A DNA stretch of 64,000 bases from Microvirga sp. (lineage in GTDB: Bacteria > Pseudomonadota > Alphaproteobacteria > Rhizobiales > Beijerinckiaceae): contig JAPSLB010000003.1 of NCBI GenBank assembly GCA_031181145.1, forward strand, positions 1 to 64,000, in the 5' to 3' direction. The translations under genes and the position numbers were made by a program. This document shows, one piece after another, positions 34,249 through 42,449 of this stretch. The notes below the pieces were generated by a model that saw only the letters and a program-made list of their open reading frames with translations, did no database searches and had not been told where the DNA came from. The first letter of the stretch is position 1; each line of letters begins with the position of its first letter.

Positions 34249-34932
34249 TCACAAAGGGGTGCCGAGACGTCGACGACGCGGGAAGATGACAAAGCCAAGG
34301 AGCCAGAAACCGGCGCGCATGATCAGCGATAGGACGATGTAGACGAGCGCGACGAGGATATAGGTCTCGAACGCGCGGTACGTATCGGATTGCACGTAGT
34401 TCGCAACCGCTGTCAGCTCCTCCGCCGAGATCTGGGATGTCACCGAGGAGGCGAGCATCAGCAGCACGAACTGGCTGGTCAGCGACGGATAAACCTTCTC
34501 GATCGCCGGCCACATGACCACATGCCAGTAGATTTGAGCGCGCGACAGCGCCAACCCTTCGGCGGCCTCGATCTGCCCACGGGGGATGGAGTCAAAGCCC
34601 GCGCGAATGATCTCGGTCGTGTATGCACCCACATTGATCGTGAGAGCCGCCGCCGCGACCGTGAACGCGGAGAATTTCACTCCTAGACTGGCGAGGCCGA
34701 AATATACGAGGAAGATCTGGACCAGAAGCGGCGTGTTGCGGATCGCCTCGACATAGATGCCGCAGAGCCGTGAAACGATGGGATGGCTGCTGCGTCGGCC
34801 GATGGCGCCAAGAACGCCGATGGCCGTGCCCAGCACGGTGGCGATGAAGGCGAGTTGAAGGGTGAGTAGCGCCCCATCAACGAAGGTCGGCCATCGCTCA
34901 AGGATGACAGCGAAGTCCAGATTGAGATTCAT
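34249..34932 (-). CDS. Amino-acid-type ABC transporter permease (HisQ/GlnP-like), subunit 1
   Basis: A 227-residue permease with ALLTLQLAFIATVLGTAIGVLGAI, IRNTPLLVQIFLVYFGL and the coupling loop [36 protein letters not shown] (part shown). It pairs with the second permease to make a heterodimeric channel. It begins 16 bp after the dehydrogenase gene stop and ends 10 bp before the second permease. Confidence 0.92.
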   Translation of the reverse strand: MNLNLDFAVILERWPTFVDGALLTLQLAFIATVLGTAIGVLGAIGRRSSHPIVSRLCGIYVEAIRNTPLLVQIFLVYFGLASLGVKFSAFTVAAAALTINVGAYTTEIIRAGFDSIPRGQIEAAEGLALSRAQIYWHVVMWPAIEKVYPSLTSQFVLLMLASSVTSQISAEELTAVANYVQSDTYRAFETYILVALVYIVLSLIMRAGFWLLGFVIFPRRRRLGTPL

Positions 34933-34948
34933 CCGTACCCGACCCTCG

Positions 34949-35854
34949 TCACGCGACCGTCTGATTGGTCATCCGGTCGTAGACCCGGAAGAGAGCCTGA
35001 TTGCCGTTCGTCCCCTCGCCGTGGGCGCGCGCCTCGACATACTGGCTCGTCACGAGCGCGCTAGCGGGCAGGGGAACAGAGAGCGACAAGGCCTGCTCCT
35101 GGACGAGCCGCAGGTCCTTGAGCATCAGGTCGATGCGGAAGCCGGCGGAATCATCGCCGGCGATCATTGCCGGGCCCAGCCTTTCGAGCATCCAGGATGC
35201 GGCCGAACCGCCGAGGAGCACATTGCGAAGCTGCCCGAGATCCACGCCGGACGCGCGGCCAAGTGCGAGCGCTTCGCAGATGGCCTGGATGTTGATGGCG
35301 CAAACGAGCTGGTTGCAGAGCTTGACCGTCTGCCCGGCTCCGGCCTCGCCCACATGGGTGATCGTCGTGCCCATCGCGCGGAAGACCGGTTCAGCACGCA
35401 GGAATGCATCCCTTTCGCCTCCGACCATGATCGAGAGTGAGGCGTTCTTGGCGCCGACAGGGCCGCCGGACACGGGCGCGTCGAGGAATGCGATGTCTGC
35501 CGCCTTGAGATCTGCATGCATGCGCCGGACCGCGACCGGCGAGATCGTGCTCATGTCGACGAAGAGCCGTCCCCGAGGCGGCGACGCCAGAAGGCCGCCC
35601 TCGCCGTAGACGATCTCTTCGACCTGCGGCGTGTCGGGGAGCATGGAAATGACGATATCCGCGTCCCGCACGGCGTCCGCCAGGCTTTCAGCTCCAGCGG
35701 CGCCATGGGAGAAGAGAGGGTCGACGGCCTCCTTGCGAACGTCGTAGGCACGGACAGCATATCCTGCCTTGAGCAGGTTGAGGGCCATTTCACGCCCCAT
35801 CGTCCCCAGGCCTACAAAGCCAACTGTTCCCTTATGGTCGTTTCGCTCCATCAT
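34949..35854 (-). CDS. NAD(P)-dependent beta-hydroxyacid dehydrogenase (3-HIBDH/tartronate semialdehyde reductase/LtnD type)
   Basis: A 301-residue dehydrogenase. GTVGFVGLGTMGREMALNLLKAGY is the N-terminal Rossmann motif, then DMSTISP, the substrate loop DAPVSGGPVGAKNASLSIMVGG, and the catalytic Lys in GAGQTVKLCNQLV. Family members oxidise or reduce 3-hydroxyisobutyrate, tartronate semialdehyde, or L-threonate/D-erythronate. A GTG at 35881 overlapping the GntR stop by 3 bp is also possible; ATG at 35854 is preferred because the fold starts soon after. As second gene of a gntR-led operon with a sugar kinase and isomerase, an oxidising role on a sugar acid is plausible (inference). Confidence 0.88.
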   Translation of the reverse strand: MMERNDHKGTVGFVGLGTMGREMALNLLKAGYAVRAYDVRKEAVDPLFSHGAAGAESLADAVRDADIVISMLPDTPQVEEIVYGEGGLLASPPRGRLFVDMSTISPVAVRRMHADLKAADIAFLDAPVSGGPVGAKNASLSIMVGGERDAFLRAEPVFRAMGTTITHVGEAGAGQTVKLCNQLVCAINIQAICEALALGRASGVDLGQLRNVLLGGSAASWMLERLGPAMIAGDDSAGFRIDLMLKDLRLVQEQALSLSVPLPASALVTSQYVEARAHGEGTNGNQALFRVYDRMTNQTVA

Positions 35855-35877
35855 GGCGTCTCGCTCTTGTTGTGTTG

Positions 35878-36630
35878 TCACGGGGCGTGCCGGGGGCCGG
35901 ATTCGCCGATTGCCGCACGGCGACGGAAGTCTTCACCGATTGCGAAATGCTCCCGCATGACCTTTTCCGCATGTTCCGGGTCGCGCCCCACGATGGCGTC
36001 GAAGATGCGGCGATGGTCCTCGATCAAATAGACCTTCATCGTATCGAAGACTTGAAGGAGTTCGCGCCGACTACGATGGGAACGCATCAGAATCCCTGAC
36101 ATGGAATCGTGCAGGACGACGAGCGTCTCGGACTTCCCCGCCATCACCACGGTCCGATGAAACTCGAAGTCGGCCTCGCCGCCGGTGTCGGCGTCGTCAA
36201 TCGTTTCGACGATGCGCGTGAGCGCTTGTTGCAATCTCTCGAAGTCAGACACGGTTGCCCGCTCAGCGGCGAGCCGGACGGCTTGGCACTCGATCGCGAT
36301 GCGCGCCTGCATGACGTCGTCGATGACCTCGGACTGCTGCGCGAAGGCAAAGGTGAAGAAGTCGTTGAGGACGGATAAGTCCGGACGGCGAACAATCGTC
36401 CCGACACGGTCGCGAATTTCGACGACGCCGAGGACCGTCAGCGCGCGCAACGCCTCCCGCAGGATAGGTCGGCTGACACCGAGCTGCGCAGCGAGATCGC
36501 GTTCGGGGATAAGCCGGTCACCCGGTCGCAATGAGCCCGCGAGCAGGCGCTCGCGCAGGAAGGCGAAAACCTTCTCGAACCCCTTGCCGCCACTCTCCCT
36601 AAGACGCGTGATTTCAAGATCGACGTTCAT
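35878..36630 (-). CDS. GntR-family transcriptional regulator, FadR/FCD subgroup
   Basis: A 250-residue regulator. Residues about 17-82 are the winged helix-turn-helix (FLRERLLAGSLRPGDRLIPE, LAAQLGVSRPILREALRALTVLGVVEIRD), and the rest is an FCD domain with ARIAIECQAVRLAAERAT, DFEFHRTVVMAG, and EDHRRIFDAIVGRDPEHAEKVMREHF carrying the metal-site histidines. First gene of the minus-strand operon to the ribokinase. An inverted repeat TGGT-CAG-ACCA lies 12 bp upstream of its start codon, so it probably represses its own operon and is released by a pathway acid. Confidence 0.92.
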   Translation of the reverse strand: MNVDLEITRLRESGGKGFEKVFAFLRERLLAGSLRPGDRLIPERDLAAQLGVSRPILREALRALTVLGVVEIRDRVGTIVRRPDLSVLNDFFTFAFAQQSEVIDDVMQARIAIECQAVRLAAERATVSDFERLQQALTRIVETIDDADTGGEADFEFHRTVVMAGKSETLVVLHDSMSGILMRSHRSRRELLQVFDTMKVYLIEDHRRIFDAIVGRDPEHAEKVMREHFAIGEDFRRRAAIGESGPRHAP

Positions 36631-36641
36631 TTATCTTACCT

Positions 36642-36652
36642 TGGTCAGACCA
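36642..36652. promoter_or_regulatory. FadR-type operator TGGTCAGACCA upstream of gntR operon
   Basis: TGGT-CAG-ACCA is a perfect inverted repeat with 3-base centre and fits the known FadR/PdhR/LldR-group consensus TNGTNNNACNA. It lies 12-22 bp upstream of the GntR start codon, where binding would block initiation. This supports autoregulation of the operon. Confidence 0.72.
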
Positions 36653-37050
36653 GAATACATACCACGGTTTGCCAGTCAAGCATGGCGCACCTTCGCCTTT
36701 GTTCCTATAGTGTTAAGGTGGCTTTCAAGGTTGCCGGGGATGGCGTGGAGCCACGGTTGAGACAACAGGGCGCCAACCAGGCCTCGAGCTGTCGCGAGTC
36801 GGGGATCCGCCGTGACTATTCACGGGTGCGACAGGTTCCTGATCCTGTTCGGGTCGATGAACCGAGCGGTCTTCCGATGTGCCGATACGGAAAGCCGGTG
36901 CCCAACACGTGCTTGCCCCTCGTGAGGAACCAGGCGGATCGTCGACGCTGATATGTCGGGCTGTTGCACGGACCCGGGGATCGAGGAAACATCCTGCCCC
37001 GGTCCCGGTTGACGGGTCGGGGCAGTGCCGCTTTCCAGGTGAGGTCAGCC
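36653..37050. other. Gene-free stretch between the gntR operon and the DUF2243 gene
   Basis: About 400 bp. It holds the divergent promoters. A good ribosome-binding site (AGGTGAGG) ends just before the GTG at 37051. No coding frame with family match is seen. Confidence 0.45.
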
Positions 37051-37824
37051 GTGACACGCATCGCAACCAGCCGCCGCTACTTGTGGTCAGGCTATCTGCT
37101 GGGTTTTGCGCTCGGCGGTTTCTTCGATGGAATCCTGCTTCATCAGATTCTCCAGTGGCATCACTTGCTGAGCACGATAAGCCCCGACGACATCCGCTTT
37201 CAGGTGGCAGCGGACGGCTACTTCCACGCCCTGATGTACGTCATCGCCGCTGCCGGGCTCTGGCTGCTGTGGGCGTCGCGGAGCGATCCCCGTGCCTCCG
37301 GTCGCTTGCTGTCGGGAAGCATCTTGATCGGCTTCGGCGCCTGGCACGTTATCGATACGCTTCTCTCTCACTGGCTGCTCGGCATCCATCGCATCCGCAT
37401 GGACAGCCCTAATCCTCTCTTCTGGGACCTGCTTTGGCTCGGCTTGTTCGGCATCGTACCCCTGATCATCGGCTGGGCGTCGGCAGGTCCTCGGGACGAG
37501 GACGACAGGCCGCCGCCCCGCGGGCAAACGGTCATCCGGTCCCTAGCGGCTCTCCTGGTCTGCGGTACGGGAGCCCTCGCTCTCTGGCCGCCACGGGGGA
37601 ACGAGTTCACCACGGTGTTGTTCGCCCCTGGAACCAGCCAGGGGCGCATCTTCGAGGCCATCGCTGCAGTGAACGGGGAACTGATGTGGACCGACCGGAG
37701 CGGTGAGCTGGTCGTCATCCGGATCCCGGAGGAGCAATCAGGACTGCGACTGTTCGGGCAAGGCGCGATCCTGGTGAGCGGAGCCGGACTCCCTCCCGGC
37801 TGCTTCAACTATGCGAAGATCTGA
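37051..37824 (+). CDS. DUF2243 family integral membrane protein
   Basis: A 257-residue membrane protein with the family stretch YLLGFALGGFFDGILLHQILQWHHLLS near the N-terminus, then AADGYFHALMYVIAAAGLWLLW, SILIGFGAWHVIDTLLSHWLLGIHRIR and LFWDLLWLGLFGIVPLIIGW. The conserved histidines (HQILQWHH, YFHAL, WHVIDTLLSHW, HRIR) lie at helix ends, suggesting metal or haem binding, as noted for this family. GTG at 37051 with AGGTGAGG upstream is chosen over 36964. The C-terminal 70 residues form a soluble tail after a TM segment. Function unknown. Confidence 0.85.
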   Translation: MTRIATSRRYLWSGYLLGFALGGFFDGILLHQILQWHHLLSTISPDDIRFQVAADGYFHALMYVIAAAGLWLLWASRSDPRASGRLLSGSILIGFGAWHVIDTLLSHWLLGIHRIRMDSPNPLFWDLLWLGLFGIVPLIIGWASAGPRDEDDRPPPRGQTVIRSLAALLVCGTGALALWPPRGNEFTTVLFAPGTSQGRIFEAIAAVNGELMWTDRSGELVVIRIPEEQSGLRLFGQGAILVSGAGLPPGCFNYAKI

Positions 37825-38578
37825 TCCGTCGGGCGCAGGACTGCCGGCCGCGGTTCTGGAGGGTGGCGAGGATTGCGGGCCCGGAAGGCCGGGTTACGAC
37901 GGCACCATACTTCAGGGCGAACAGGGGAGGGATACCCTGCATTCTGAGCCTGCGCGCCGGCTCGGGCTCGTGTCCACATTGATTGTGACGAAACGGGCTC
38001 TCGGTTCGAGCTCCTTCGCCGTCCGTTCGAAAATTGGCGCCATTGCAGAGGCTGCCTGACATGCGGGAGTGACCGCTGTCCAGACCACCAGGCTCCATGA
38101 GAATGCCCCCGTCGACCGTGACGGGATGACCGTCGATCAAGGCCACCGAAATTGTCCCTATGACGAAATCCCCGGATGTAGACCGGGGATGCGGGTCCAC
38201 ATGAAGCTCTACTCATCTTCACGCCTGCGGGGTGGCTTACACCTATGGACTGAAGGACAATGTGGAACTCGCGGAGCCGACTGCGTCAACATCTCGGACC
38301 AGCGCTGCGACTATGCCGAGGCCGACATCCGGAAAGTGGCCCTGGAACTCGCACGGCTTGCCGCATCAGGATCGCCTCAGAACTCACCGACAGAACAAGC
38401 GTGGCCATTGACGGCGCGGACGCTGTGTTGCGGCATATCGTGCGGAGTGGGTGATCTCCGGCAACTGCTCTCGTGCATGGTGACCGGGGGTCTCCGCCGT
38501 GAGTTCCGCTTCCTTCCCGGCGATGCTCCGGTGGATCTTATTCAGGCACACAGGATTATCAGAAAGAACGGAGGCAAT
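37825..38578. other. Long gene-free stretch upstream of the BCCT pseudogene
   Basis: About 750 bp without a gene I can support. Several open frames cross it on both strands but none has a recognisable motif, and the frame that reads into the BCCT gene from 38069 is not conserved before the GTG at 38579. It may contain eroded genes. GGAGG at 38570-38574 is the ribosome-binding site of the BCCT gene. Confidence 0.4.
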
Positions 38579-40580
38579 GTGTCACAGGAACCCGATACGC
38601 GAATGCAAGACGCGGAACAGCCGACGGCCCGGATCAATCGGCCTGTCTTTCTCGTCTCCGCAGGCCTCATCGTGCTTTTCGCCGCCTTCGGTGCCGTTTT
38701 CCCTGACATCGCCAGCGCCTCCTTCACGGCCGTTCAGCAATCCATCGTCGAAGGCTTCGGCTGGTTCTATATCGCTGCGGTCGCGGGATTTCTCGCCTTT
38801 GCGCTCTTCCTCATGCTGAGAGCCGTTATGGGGAGGTGAAGCTGGGGGCCGACGATGCGGAGCCTGATTACAGCTATCTCTCGTGGTTCGCCATGCTGTT
38901 CAGCGCGGGCATGGGGATCGGGCTTATGTTCTTCGGTGTCGCCGAGCCGATTTTCCACTACACGGCGCCGCCGGTGGGGCAGGGCAGTACGCTCGAGGCG
39001 GCACGCCAGGCCATGGTGATCACTTTCTTCCACTGGGGCCTGCACGCTTGGGCGATTTACATCGTGGTCGGTCTGGCACTTGCCTATTTCTCATTTCGCC
39101 ACAACCTGCCGCTCACCGTGCGCTCGGGCTCTATCCGGTTCTCGGGGAACGTATCCACGGCCCGGTCGGAAACGCCGTCGACATCTTTGCGATGTTCGGA
39201 ACAATGTTTGGTGTCGCGACATCGCTGGGTTTGGGAGTCCTGCAGGTGAATGCCGGGCTGGAGCACATCTTCGGCCTGCCCTCGACGGTCAGCGTCCAAC
39301 TCGTGCTCATAGCCGCCATCACCGGTCTTGCAACGATCTCGGTCGTGCTTGGTCTCGACGTAGGCATTCGCCGCCTGAGCGAGCTCAACATCGTCCTCGC
39401 GGTCACGATCCTTTGCTTCGTCCTCGTCGCCGGCCCAACCCTTTTTCTTCTCCGGGCCCTCATGCAGAACCTCGGCGCTTATCTCAGCGACGTCGTGCGC
39501 CTGACCTTCCGGACCTACGCCTACGAGCCGAACGAATGGCTCGGCAGCTGGACTTTGTTCTACTGGGGCTGGTGGATCGCCTGGTCGCCTTTCGTTGGCA
39601 TGTTCATCGCCCGCATCTCCCGCGGGCGAACCATTCGCGAATTCGTCATGGGCGTGCTTCTTGTCCCGGTTCTCTTCACCTTTCTCTGGATGACCGTCTT
39701 CGGAGACACGGCCCTATGGATGGAGAGGAGCGGGATTGCACCCATTGCCCAGGTCGTCACGGACAACATGCCTGTGGCCCTCTTCGTGCTGCTGGAGGCG
39801 CTGCCGCTGTCTACGATCACCTCTCTTATCGCAACGCTGCTCATCGTCACCTTCTTCGTGACCTCCGCCGATTCGGGAGCCCTGGTAATCTCTATCATCG
39901 CTTCGGGCGGATCGGAGGAGCCGCCCGTCTGGCAGCGGGTGTTCCGGGCTCTTGCGGCTGGTATCGTCGCCGCCGTTCTTCTCGTCGCCGGAGGGCTCAA
40001 TTCCTCGCAGACGGCCGCCATCGCCAGTGCCCTGCCGTTCGCGATCATCATGGTCCTGTTGTGCTATGGATTGCTGCGGGCGCTCCAGAGCGAACGTGTA
40101 CACCCGGGTAAACGCTTGAGCACCTCGCCCTATCGTCCCGCGCCTTTGCCCGTCGCGGGGGGCAATTGGCAAAGGAGGCTCAACCGGATCGTCCGCTTCT
40201 ATGGTCGTGACGAGGTGATTGCATTCATGGACGAAAGCGTGAAACCGGCTCTCGAAGCCGTCACGGCGCAGCTCCGGGGGCAGGGCCTGGAGGCTCATGT
40301 CGGGCGTACCGGCAACAGTGTCGAGATCCTCGTTCCGCATGGTCCTCACGACGAGTTCCGCTATCGTGTGATCATGAGCAGCTATCGTGTGCCGAGCTTT
40401 GCCTTTCCAGAGATGGCACCACGCGAGGGCAAGGAACGGCGCCACTTCAGGGCCGAGGTGTATCTGTCGGATGGCGCACAGCACTATGAGGTCACTGGCT
40501 ATACCCGCGACCAGATCATCCACGATTTCCTTGCGCAGTATGAACGGCACATGCAAAGGGTCCAGACCACAATGCACTGA
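38579..40580 (+). pseudogene. BCCT-family (BetT-like) transporter, disrupted by two small indels
   Basis: A choline/betaine/carnitine transporter split over three frames. Frame 1 from GTG 38579 (GGAGG upstream) gives NRPVFLVSAGLIVLFAAFGAVF (part) and reaches a stop at 38837-38839. Frame 2 resumes at [38 protein letters not shown] and [12 protein letters not shown]. Frame 3 begins near 39128 with [21 protein letters not shown] and runs to 40580 with WTLFYWGWWIAWSPFVGMFIARISRGRTIREF (part), the BCCT signature, and FFVTSADSGALV. The first shift equals a 2-bp AG duplication at 38819-38822; the second equals loss of one G from the run at 39126-39128. With both corrected the gene is 666 codons plus stop, the normal BetT length with its long cytoplasmic tail. 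Either a recent pseudogene or two assembly errors. Confidence 0.9.
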
Positions 40581-40999
40581 GCCTCGGGGCAATGCGGTTC
40601 AGACCGAGCTCGAAACTGCCCGGAGCCACTTGCTGCCGACGGTCCGCACACTGAACAGACGGCACTTGATCTTGTAGAGCCTCAGGACTGGGAGTGGTCT
40701 CAGCAAAAGACCCCTAGCGGCGCTGTGGCGAGCGGAGCTGGATGAGGGGCAGTGACGTGGCTTTGGCTCGGCCCGGAACGTCAAGAATTCCACAGCGTCC
40801 ACACGGCGGCTTGAACTGCCGCAGTCCAAAGAGCGCCTTCACGAGGCTGGGGCCTCGGGCCTTCACTTGAGCCCTTTGTTGCTTCGTGACATTGCCGATT
40901 GTGATGGACAGTCTCGGCTGAGCAAGCTGCACGTTTCGCAGCGGCTTTCGAAAACGGCTCTAGCCAGCAGCCATGGCGGGCGCACGACCGCCTGAGGCC
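40581..40999. other. Gene-free stretch between BCCT and LysM genes
   Basis: About 420 bp. A minus-strand 72-codon frame (40714-40932) exists with a Cys pair (PPCGRCG) but no match I recognise, so it is left uncalled. No terminator seen. Confidence 0.4.
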
Positions 41000-41716
41000 T
41001 TAGAGCTTCATGCCCGTGATCCTGAACGGAGACGAACGTACTCTCCAGCTCCCGTCATCTGCGGCAATCGTCAGAACGAAGCGTTCATGGTCGCTCGCCC
41101 ATTCGGGGATTCTGAGCGTGGTCTGAAGCGTCCCGTCAGACGTTGTTCGGGCGCGGTCGAGCACCTCGTAGGCCGAACGCGGAGCGCCGCCTCCGACGAC
41201 GACGCCTGCGTCAGCCGGAAGGCCTGAGGCCGACACGATCACCGAAGTGCCGGCCATGCCGCTCTCGGGGGAGAGCGACACCTGCGCTTTGTCGACATCG
41301 ACGCTCGGCAGGCTGAAGCGGTCTCCAAGCTGCCTGAGACGCTGCTGGAGATCCGGATTCTCGTTCAGCAGGTCGTCGACGGACGAGCCAAGCTCCTGAG
41401 CCATTCCCATCAGGGCGTTGCCGGTTTCCCGTGCGAACGACTTCAGGCGATCAGCCGTCTGCTGAGACGACGATAAGCCGGACGGAAGACGAAGCTGGGT
41501 GCCGGCCTGGAGATCGCCCGATCCCTCGATTCCGGGATTGACCCTCAGGAGGGCGGCCTCGCTGGTATCGCACCGCTCGGCGATGCTGCTGAGCGTGTCG
41601 GCCCTGCTGACCGTGATGCTGTCCCCGCAAGGGGAGGGCGAAGTCTGGGCTAAACCGGCGTAGGAGCCGCAAGCCAGCATGGTGGCGGTTAGGAACATGA
41701 GGTGTCGAATGCCCAT
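41000..41716 (-). CDS. LysM-domain exported protein
   Basis: A 238-residue protein. The N-terminal signal peptide (MGIRHLMFLTATMLACGSYAGLAQ) is followed at about residues 28-76 by one LysM domain: DSITVSRADTLSSIAERCDTSEAALLRVNPGIEG, then GTQLRLP, the peptidoglycan-binding fold. The remaining 160 residues have a helical part with LGSSVDDLLNENPDLQQRLRQLG and a beta-rich end (SLSPESGMAGTSVIVSASGLPADAGVVVGGG), like an Ig-type domain. Start at 41716 because the signal peptide begins there. Likely a periplasmic wall-associated protein; exact function unknown. Confidence 0.8.
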   Translation of the reverse strand: MGIRHLMFLTATMLACGSYAGLAQTSPSPCGDSITVSRADTLSSIAERCDTSEAALLRVNPGIEGSGDLQAGTQLRLPSGLSSSQQTADRLKSFARETGNALMGMAQELGSSVDDLLNENPDLQQRLRQLGDRFSLPSVDVDKAQVSLSPESGMAGTSVIVSASGLPADAGVVVGGGAPRSAYEVLDRARTTSDGTLQTTLRIPEWASDHERFVLTIAADDGSWRVRSSPFRITGMKL

Positions 41717-41936
41717 TCTCGATCCTCGGATATGGCGAGCCCCGGAGCACCCCACGAGGAGCCGGCATGGGGCTTCGGGGCCGGTTGCAGGATATGCAGG
41801 ATTAACTGAGGAGGTTCGGGATCGTTGCTTCGAGCGCGCTTTTCCGATGTCGACTCTATTCAATGGAACGGCCGCTGTAGTGTGGCTCCTTTCGAAATCG
41901 AGAGACCATCTCCGTCGCCCGGTAGCGCCTTGGGCG

Positions 41937-42449
41937 TCACGGCTTCGGAGCGACATCTAGGGTCGGCTTGACACTATCCCGACCGGCGGTCTGGATCACT
42001 GTAAGTGAGCCGTCCGTCTCCAGCACGACAGCCGCGGCCTCGGCGGCATCCGTCACCCCGTTCGAGCGGAGGGCCGCCATGACCTCTTCCCGTGTGATCC
42101 GTTGGGCCCGCATCGCGCCATCGAGGAACCGACCCTGGCGGAGAATCAGGGTTGGCTCGCTTTTCACCAGCTCCTGGAAACCGGGTGACCGGACCGACAG
42201 CCATGTGATGGTGTATTGAAGAAGCACGAGAAGCGCCATGGCAAGAACGCCTTCGGCCAAGGCGACCGATTTGCTCAGCAGGACGGTCGCCAGAATAGAG
42301 CCAAGCGCGATGGTCACGACGAGGTCGAAGGCGTTCAGCTTGGTCAGCGTGCGCTTGCCCGAAATCCGCAGGATTGCAACCAGGGCCACATAGGCGAGCG
42401 TGCCAACGACGAGCACACGGCCCAAGCCGTTCCATGAATCAAAGAGCAT
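41937..42449 (-). CDS. DUF421 family (YetF-like) membrane protein
   Basis: A 170-residue protein with three N-terminal hydrophobic segments (RVLVVGTLAYVALVAILRISGKRTLTKL, FDLVVTIALGSILATVLLSKSVAL, VLAMALLVLLQYTITWL) and a soluble C-terminal domain with LVKSEPTLILRQGRFLDGAMRAQRITREEVMAALRSNGV in part. RISGKRTLTKLNAFDLVVTIALGS is the family hallmark. Overlaps the DUF2254 gene by 11 bp, so the pair is co-translated. Function unknown; YetF of Bacillus is linked to envelope stress. Confidence 0.88.
   Translation of the reverse strand: MLFDSWNGLGRVLVVGTLAYVALVAILRISGKRTLTKLNAFDLVVTIALGSILATVLLSKSVALAEGVLAMALLVLLQYTITWLSVRSPGFQELVKSEPTLILRQGRFLDGAMRAQRITREEVMAALRSNGVTDAAEAAAVVLETDGSLTVIQTAGRDSVKPTLDVAPKP

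Noticed and set aside
40714-40932. 72-codon minus-strand frame with a CGRC pair
   Set aside because: Isolated, no ribosome-binding site that I can see and no known family; could be a small gene but I cannot support it.
41000-41716. LysM protein as a lipoprotein (Cys near TMLAC)
   Set aside because: The lipobox is poor (Met at -3, Leu at -2), and a regular signal-peptidase site AGLAQ follows.
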